A stretch of 16,142 nucleotides of DNA from Oscillospiraceae bacterium (lineage in GTDB: Bacteria; Bacillota; Clostridia; Oscillospirales; Oscillospiraceae): contig JAKSQI010000015.1 of assembly GCA_024404215.1 (NCBI GenBank), forward strand, positions 1 through 16,142, read 5' to 3'. Under the pieces are notes generated by a model that searched no databases, had not been told where the DNA came from, and saw nothing but the letters and a program-made list of their open reading frames with translations. Made by a program: the position numbers and the translations under genes. Of this stretch, positions 12,912 to 16,142 are shown in pieces. Position 1 is the first letter of the stretch. Each line of letters starts with the position of its first letter.

Positions 12912-14585
12912 ATGGGATTTAAGTCTGATATTGAAATTGCTCAGGAATCTGAAATGCTGCCTATTACCGCTGTTGCGGAAGCCGCCGGCATTCCCGATGA
13001 ATACCTGGAACAGTACGGCAAGTATAAAGCCAAGGTTGACTACAACCTGCTGACGGATAAGCCCCGTGAAAACGGCAAGCTGATTCTCGTAACTGCCATC
13101 AACCCCACCCCTGCCGGCGAAGGCAAGACCACTACCACCGTTGGTTTGGCCGATGGCCTGCGTAAGATTGGCAAGAACGTTGTTGTTGCTCTGCGTGAGC
13201 CCTCTCTTGGCCCCGTATTCGGTGTTAAGGGCGGCGCTGCCGGCGGCGGCTATGCCCAGGTTGTTCCGATGGAAGATATCAACCTGCATTTCACCGGCGA
13301 CATGCATGCTATTGGCGCAGCCAACAACCTGATTGCCGCCATGCTGGATAACCACATCTATCAGGGCAACGCTTTGAATATTGACCCCCGCCGCATTACC
13401 TGGAGACGCTGCGTTGACATGAACGACAGACAGCTGCGTTTTGTTACCGACGGTTTGGGCGGCCGTGTAAACGGTACCCCCCGCGAAGACGGCTATGACA
13501 TCACCGTTGCCTCCGAAATCATGGCCATTCTCTGCCTGTCCAGCGACATAACCGATCTGAAGGAGCGCGTTTCCAAGATTGTAGTTGGCTATACCTACGA
13601 TGAAAAACCCGTTACTGCCGGTGACCTGAATGCTCAGGGTGCCGTTGCTGCTCTGCTGAAGGATGCTCTGAAGCCCAACCTGGTTCAGACTCTGGAGCAC
13701 ACTCCTGCCTTTGTTCACGGCGGTCCCTTCGCCAACATTGCTCACGGCTGCAACTCCGTCATGGCTACCAAGATGGCTTTGAATCTGGGTGATTATGTTG
13801 TTACCGAAGCCGGCTTCGGCGCCGACCTGGGTGCAGAAAAATTTCTGGATATCAAGTGCCGCAAGGCCGGCCTGACTCCCAGTGCCGTTGTTATCGTTGC
13901 CACCGTGCGTGCCCTGAAGAACCATGGCGGCGTACCCAAGGCCGAACTGAACAACGAAAACTTGGCCGCTTTGGAGGCCGGTCTGCCCAACCTGCTGCAG
14001 CATGTAGACAACATCAAGAATGTATTTAAGCTTCCCTGCGTTGTAGCCATTAACGCTTTCCCCACCGATACCAAGGCTGAGCTTGACCTGGTTGAGGCCA
14101 AGTGCAAGGAACTGGGCGTCAATGTTGCCCTCAGCGAAGTATGGGCCAAGGGCGGCGAAGGCGGCGTGGCTTTGGCAGAAGAGGTTGTTCGTCTGTGTGA
14201 ACTGCCCAACGAGTTTACCTTCTCCTATGAGCTGGATGCCACCATTGAAGAAAAGCTGGAAGCCATCGTTAAGAAGATTTATCACGGCAGAAGCGTTATG
14301 TTTACAGCCAACGCCAAGAAGCAAATTGCTCAGCTGACTGCTTTGGGCTTTGATAAGCTGCCCATCTGCGTTGCCAAGACCCAGTACAGCTTCTCCGACG
14401 ATGCTGCTTTGAAGGGCGCCCCCAAGGATTTCGATGTTACCGTACGGAATGTTAAGGTTTCCGCCGGTGCCGGCTTCCTGGTTGCTCTGACCGGCGACAT
14501 CATGACCATGCCCGGCCTGCCCAAGGTTCCCTCCGCCGAAAAAATCGACGTAGACGCCACTGGCAAGATTTCCGGCCTGTTCTAA
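12912..14585 (+). CDS. fhs: Formate-tetrahydrofolate ligase
   Basis: A 557-residue enzyme that joins formate and tetrahydrofolate with ATP to give 10-formyl-THF, the entry of formate into one-carbon metabolism (Wood-Ljungdahl methyl branch in acetogens; run backwards for ATP in purine or glycine fermenters). The ATP-binding loop TPAGEGKT is at 66-73, EPSLGPVFGVKGGAAGGG runs from 96, and DINLHFTGDMHAI (122-134) is the classic folate-region signature. Length matches the family (about 555). ATG at 12912 follows AAGGAAG (12897-12903). Codon use is strongly biased (GGC, GCC, AAG, CTG), as in highly expressed genes. First gene of an operon with fchA and folD; transcription starts at the promoter at 12799-12827. 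Confidence 0.98.
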   Translation: MGFKSDIEIAQESEMLPITAVAEAAGIPDEYLEQYGKYKAKVDYNLLTDKPRENGKLILVTAINPTPAGEGKTTTTVGLADGLRKIGKNVVVALREPSLGPVFGVKGGAAGGGYAQVVPMEDINLHFTGDMHAIGAANNLIAAMLDNHIYQGNALNIDPRRITWRRCVDMNDRQLRFVTDGLGGRVNGTPREDGYDITVASEIMAILCLSSDITDLKERVSKIVVGYTYDEKPVTAGDLNAQGAVAALLKDALKPNLVQTLEHTPAFVHGGPFANIAHGCNSVMATKMALNLGDYVVTEAGFGADLGAEKFLDIKCRKAGLTPSAVVIVATVRALKNHGGVPKAELNNENLAALEAGLPNLLQHVDNIKNVFKLPCVVAINAFPTDTKAELDLVEAKCKELGVNVALSEVWAKGGEGGVALAEEVVRLCELPNEFTFSYELDATIEEKLEAIVKKIYHGRSVMFTANAKKQIAQLTALGFDKLPICVAKTQYSFSDDAALKGAPKDFDVTVRNVKVSAGAGFLVALTGDIMTMPGLPKVPSAEKIDVDATGKISGLF

Positions 14586-14594
14586 TTTAGCGTT

Positions 14595-14622
14595 AAAGCC
14601 GGGCTTTCCAGCCCGGCTTTTT
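14595..14622 (+). terminator. Hairpin between fhs and fchA, partial terminator or processing site
   Basis: A perfect 11-bp G+C-rich stem AAAGCCGGGCT / AGCCCGGCTTT with a TTCC loop, ending in five T residues (14618-14622). It has the form of an intrinsic terminator yet lies inside an otherwise continuous operon, only 18 bases before the fchA start, with no visible new promoter after it. It may lower downstream expression relative to fhs or protect the fhs 3' end. Confidence 0.7.
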
Positions 14623-14639
14623 GACAAGGAGTAAATGTT

Positions 14640-15278
14640 ATGAGTTTTCAGAACATGAATCTGATTGAATTTAACGCCGAGCTGGCCTCTAAGGCCCCCG
14701 TCCCCGGCGGCGGCGGTGCCAGTGCCTTGGTCGGTGCAGTAGGCACAGCGCTGGGCGGCATGGTAGCCAGCCTAACCATCGGCAAGAAAAAATTCATTCC
14801 TGTTGAGGAAGAGCTCAAGGCTCTGCAAAGCCGTTGTCTGGCCATCCAGGCCGATTTGCTGGCCTTGATTGATAAGGATGCCGAGGGCTTTGCCCCCCTG
14901 GCTGCCGCTTACAGCCTACCCTCCGATACAGAGGAGCAGAAAGCCCACAAGGAGGCCGTTTTGGAGGTTGAAGGCGTTAAGGCCTGCGAGATTCCTCTGC
15001 AAATTATGGAAAAGTGCTGCGAAGCCATTGAAGCCATCGCCATTTTTGCGGAGAAGGGCAGCAAGCTGGCTGTCAGCGATGCCGGCGTAGGGGCGCTGTT
15101 CTGTAAAGCAGCTTTGGAAGGTGCAAGCTTGAATGTTTTCATTAACACCAAGGGGCTGAAGGACCGTGAAAAGGCTCACGAACTGAACAAGCGGGCAAAC
15201 GATATGATTACAACCTACAGCAGCAAAGCCGATTCTATTTATCAGGCTGTCGCTGCATCATTGAAAACGGAGGATTGA
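14640..15278 (+). CDS. fchA: Methenyltetrahydrofolate cyclohydrolase, cyclodeaminase/cyclohydrolase family
   Basis: A 212-residue member of the formiminotransferase-cyclodeaminase-like family (FTCD C-domain type). It interconverts 10-formyl-THF and 5,10-methenyl-THF. Family blocks visible: PVPGGGGASAL (20-30), the loop that binds the folate, and SDAGVGALFCKAALEGASLN (146-165). The enzyme group includes both cyclodeaminase (formimino-THF) and cyclohydrolase; the position between fhs and a folD homologue makes cyclohydrolase the better reading, though formimino-THF cyclodeaminase activity is not excluded. ATG at 14640 follows AAGGAG (14626-14631) by eight bases. Its stop is six bases before the folD-like start, so the two are tightly coupled. 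Confidence 0.93.
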   Translation: MSFQNMNLIEFNAELASKAPVPGGGGASALVGAVGTALGGMVASLTIGKKKFIPVEEELKALQSRCLAIQADLLALIDKDAEGFAPLAAAYSLPSDTEEQKAHKEAVLEVEGVKACEIPLQIMEKCCEAIEAIAIFAEKGSKLAVSDAGVGALFCKAALEGASLNVFINTKGLKDREKAHELNKRANDMITTYSSKADSIYQAVAASLKTED

Positions 15279-15283
15279 TTAAT

Positions 15284-16142
15284 ATGGCAAATGTATTGGA
15301 TTGCAAAGTAGTTGCTCAGGCCATTAAGGACGAATGCAAGGCTGCCGCTGAAGAGCTGAAGGCCAAGGGCATTACCCCCAAGCTGGGTATTGTACGCGTT
15401 GGCGAGAAGGGCCCTGACCTGGCCTATGAAAAGGGTGCTACCAAAACCATGGCCGAAGCCGGCATTGAGGTTGAGGTATACACCATGCCCGCCAATGTAT
15501 CTCAGGAGGACTACATTGAGCTCTTCAAGAAGGTAAATGCCGACCCCGCTGTTCACGGTATTCTGGCCTTCCGTCCTCTGGATAACATTGACGAGAACGA
15601 AGCCATTTCCAAAAACCTGAGTCCGGAAAAGGACGTGGACTCTTCCACCTCCGCCAACATGGGCAAGCTGGTTATCAATGACCCCACTGGTCTCTATCCC
15701 TGCACTGCCAGCGCTATCATGGAAATCATTGACTATTACGCTGAGGATATTAAGAAGACCGTTCGTCCCAGCTACGCCCCCCTTGCTCTGGCCAAGCCCG
15801 GCCAGGAGGACGATGTCTGCTGCGGTCTGGATGTCTGCATTATCAACAACTCCAACGTTATCGGTAAGCCGGTATCCATGATGCTGACCAACCGTTTTGC
15901 TACCGTTTCCATCGTCCACCACCTGACCCACGCCGAAATTAAGAACGACTACATCAAGAGAGCCGATGTAGTTATCTGCGCTGTTCCCTTTAAAAACTCG
16001 GTTACTGCCGACATGATTAAGGAAGGTGCCGTAGTCATTGATGCCGCAATCATCCGTGAAAAGGCCTTTGACGCCGATGGTCAACCCATCATGAATGAAA
16101 AGACCGGCAAGCAGAAGGTCGTTACTCTGGGCTGCTGCTCGG
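15284..16142 (+). CDS. folD: FolD-like methylenetetrahydrofolate dehydrogenase, probably monofunctional (3' end missing)
   Basis: The gene starts at ATG 15284 (GGAGGATTG upstream) and runs off the right edge after about 286 residues. It aligns with FolD throughout: RVGEKGPDLAYEKGATK (38-54), GILAFRPL (92-99), SPEKDVD (113-119), PCTASAI (139-145), VIGKPVSMML (192-201), and GAVVIDAAI (248-256). It differs at key sites. Aligned without gaps to E. coli FolD, the catalytic Lys (E. coli Lys54) is Ala52 and the catalytic Gln (Gln98) is Phe96, while Asp117 is kept. The dinucleotide loop reads INNSNVIGKP rather than GxSxxVGxP, and about 24 residues are inserted before it (near 157-182). These changes recall yeast Mtd1, a NAD-linked dehydrogenase without cyclohydrolase activity. 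FchA upstream would supply the missing step. The symbol is given for homology, not for a proven bifunctional role. Confidence 0.85.
   Translation, partial: MANVLDCKVVAQAIKDECKAAAEELKAKGITPKLGIVRVGEKGPDLAYEKGATKTMAEAGIEVEVYTMPANVSQEDYIELFKKVNADPAVHGILAFRPLDNIDENEAISKNLSPEKDVDSSTSANMGKLVINDPTGLYPCTASAIMEIIDYYAEDIKKTVRPSYAPLALAKPGQEDDVCCGLDVCIINNSNVIGKPVSMMLTNRFATVSIVHHLTHAEIKNDYIKRADVVICAVPFKNSVTADMIKEGAVVIDAAIIREKAFDADGQPIMNEKTGKQKVVTLGCCS

Noticed and set aside
12879..14627. A reading frame of 582 codons open on the minus strand, opposite fhs.
   Set aside because: The protein would be rich in Gly, Asn, Gln and Val in the way produced by reading GGC/GCC/AAC-rich codons backwards. fhs on the plus strand is certain. 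The same holds for the frame opposite folD (15242-16084).

Overview
The window reads as a chromosomal segment of an anaerobic, low-oxygen-adapted Bacillota. Supporting signs are a holB-ricT pair (RicT is a Bacillota-type RNase Y partner), Shine-Dalgarno sites close to AGGAGG ahead of most genes, an oxygen-sensitive style of enzyme set (radical SAM protein, ferredoxin-fused aldo/keto reductase, iron-dependent alcohol dehydrogenase), and a formyl-THF synthetase / cyclohydrolase / methylene-THF dehydrogenase operon typical of acetogenic, purinolytic or amino-acid-fermenting clostridia and Negativicutes. The exact genus cannot be fixed from sequence alone. Coding density is high and no mobile element, CRISPR array, rRNA or tRNA gene was seen.

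Layout. 1-1757 (+): the tail of a NitT/TauT-type ABC permease, its ATPase and a HydE/PylB/BioB-type radical SAM protein, all overlapping, so one operon. 1766-1822: a hairpin shared by two converging transcription units. 1833-5697 (-): metG, then a ferredoxin-containing aldo/keto reductase, then a flavin reductase-like protein, separated by hairpins. 5698-5927: a divergent promoter region with good sigma-70-type promoters for metG and for holB. 5928-8063 (+): DNA polymerase III delta' and RicT, closed by a strong terminator. 8114-9887 (+): a 20-bp perfect palindrome, a promoter and an acyl-CoA ligase. 9970-11327 (-): an amidohydrolase translationally coupled to a two-ACT-domain protein. 11370-11421: two divergent promoters that appear to share one -35 hexamer. 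11457-12602 (+): iron-containing alcohol dehydrogenase. 12799-16142 (+): strong promoter, structured leader, fhs, hairpin, fchA and a truncated folD homologue.

How the genes work together. The right-hand operon carries formate onto tetrahydrofolate (Fhs), dehydrates formyl-THF to methenyl-THF (FchA) and reduces it to methylene-THF (FolD-like). The FolD homologue has lost the lysine and glutamine linked to cyclohydrolase activity, in the manner of monofunctional NAD-dependent dehydrogenases such as yeast Mtd1, so the operon looks like a deliberately split pathway. The left-hand operon couples an importer for a small organic or sulfur/nitrogen compound with a radical SAM enzyme of unknown product. 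The most interesting items are the split folate pathway, the transporter-radical SAM pairing, the shared -35 divergent promoter, the fhs leader, the palindrome before the acyl-CoA ligase, and the long basic tail on RicT.
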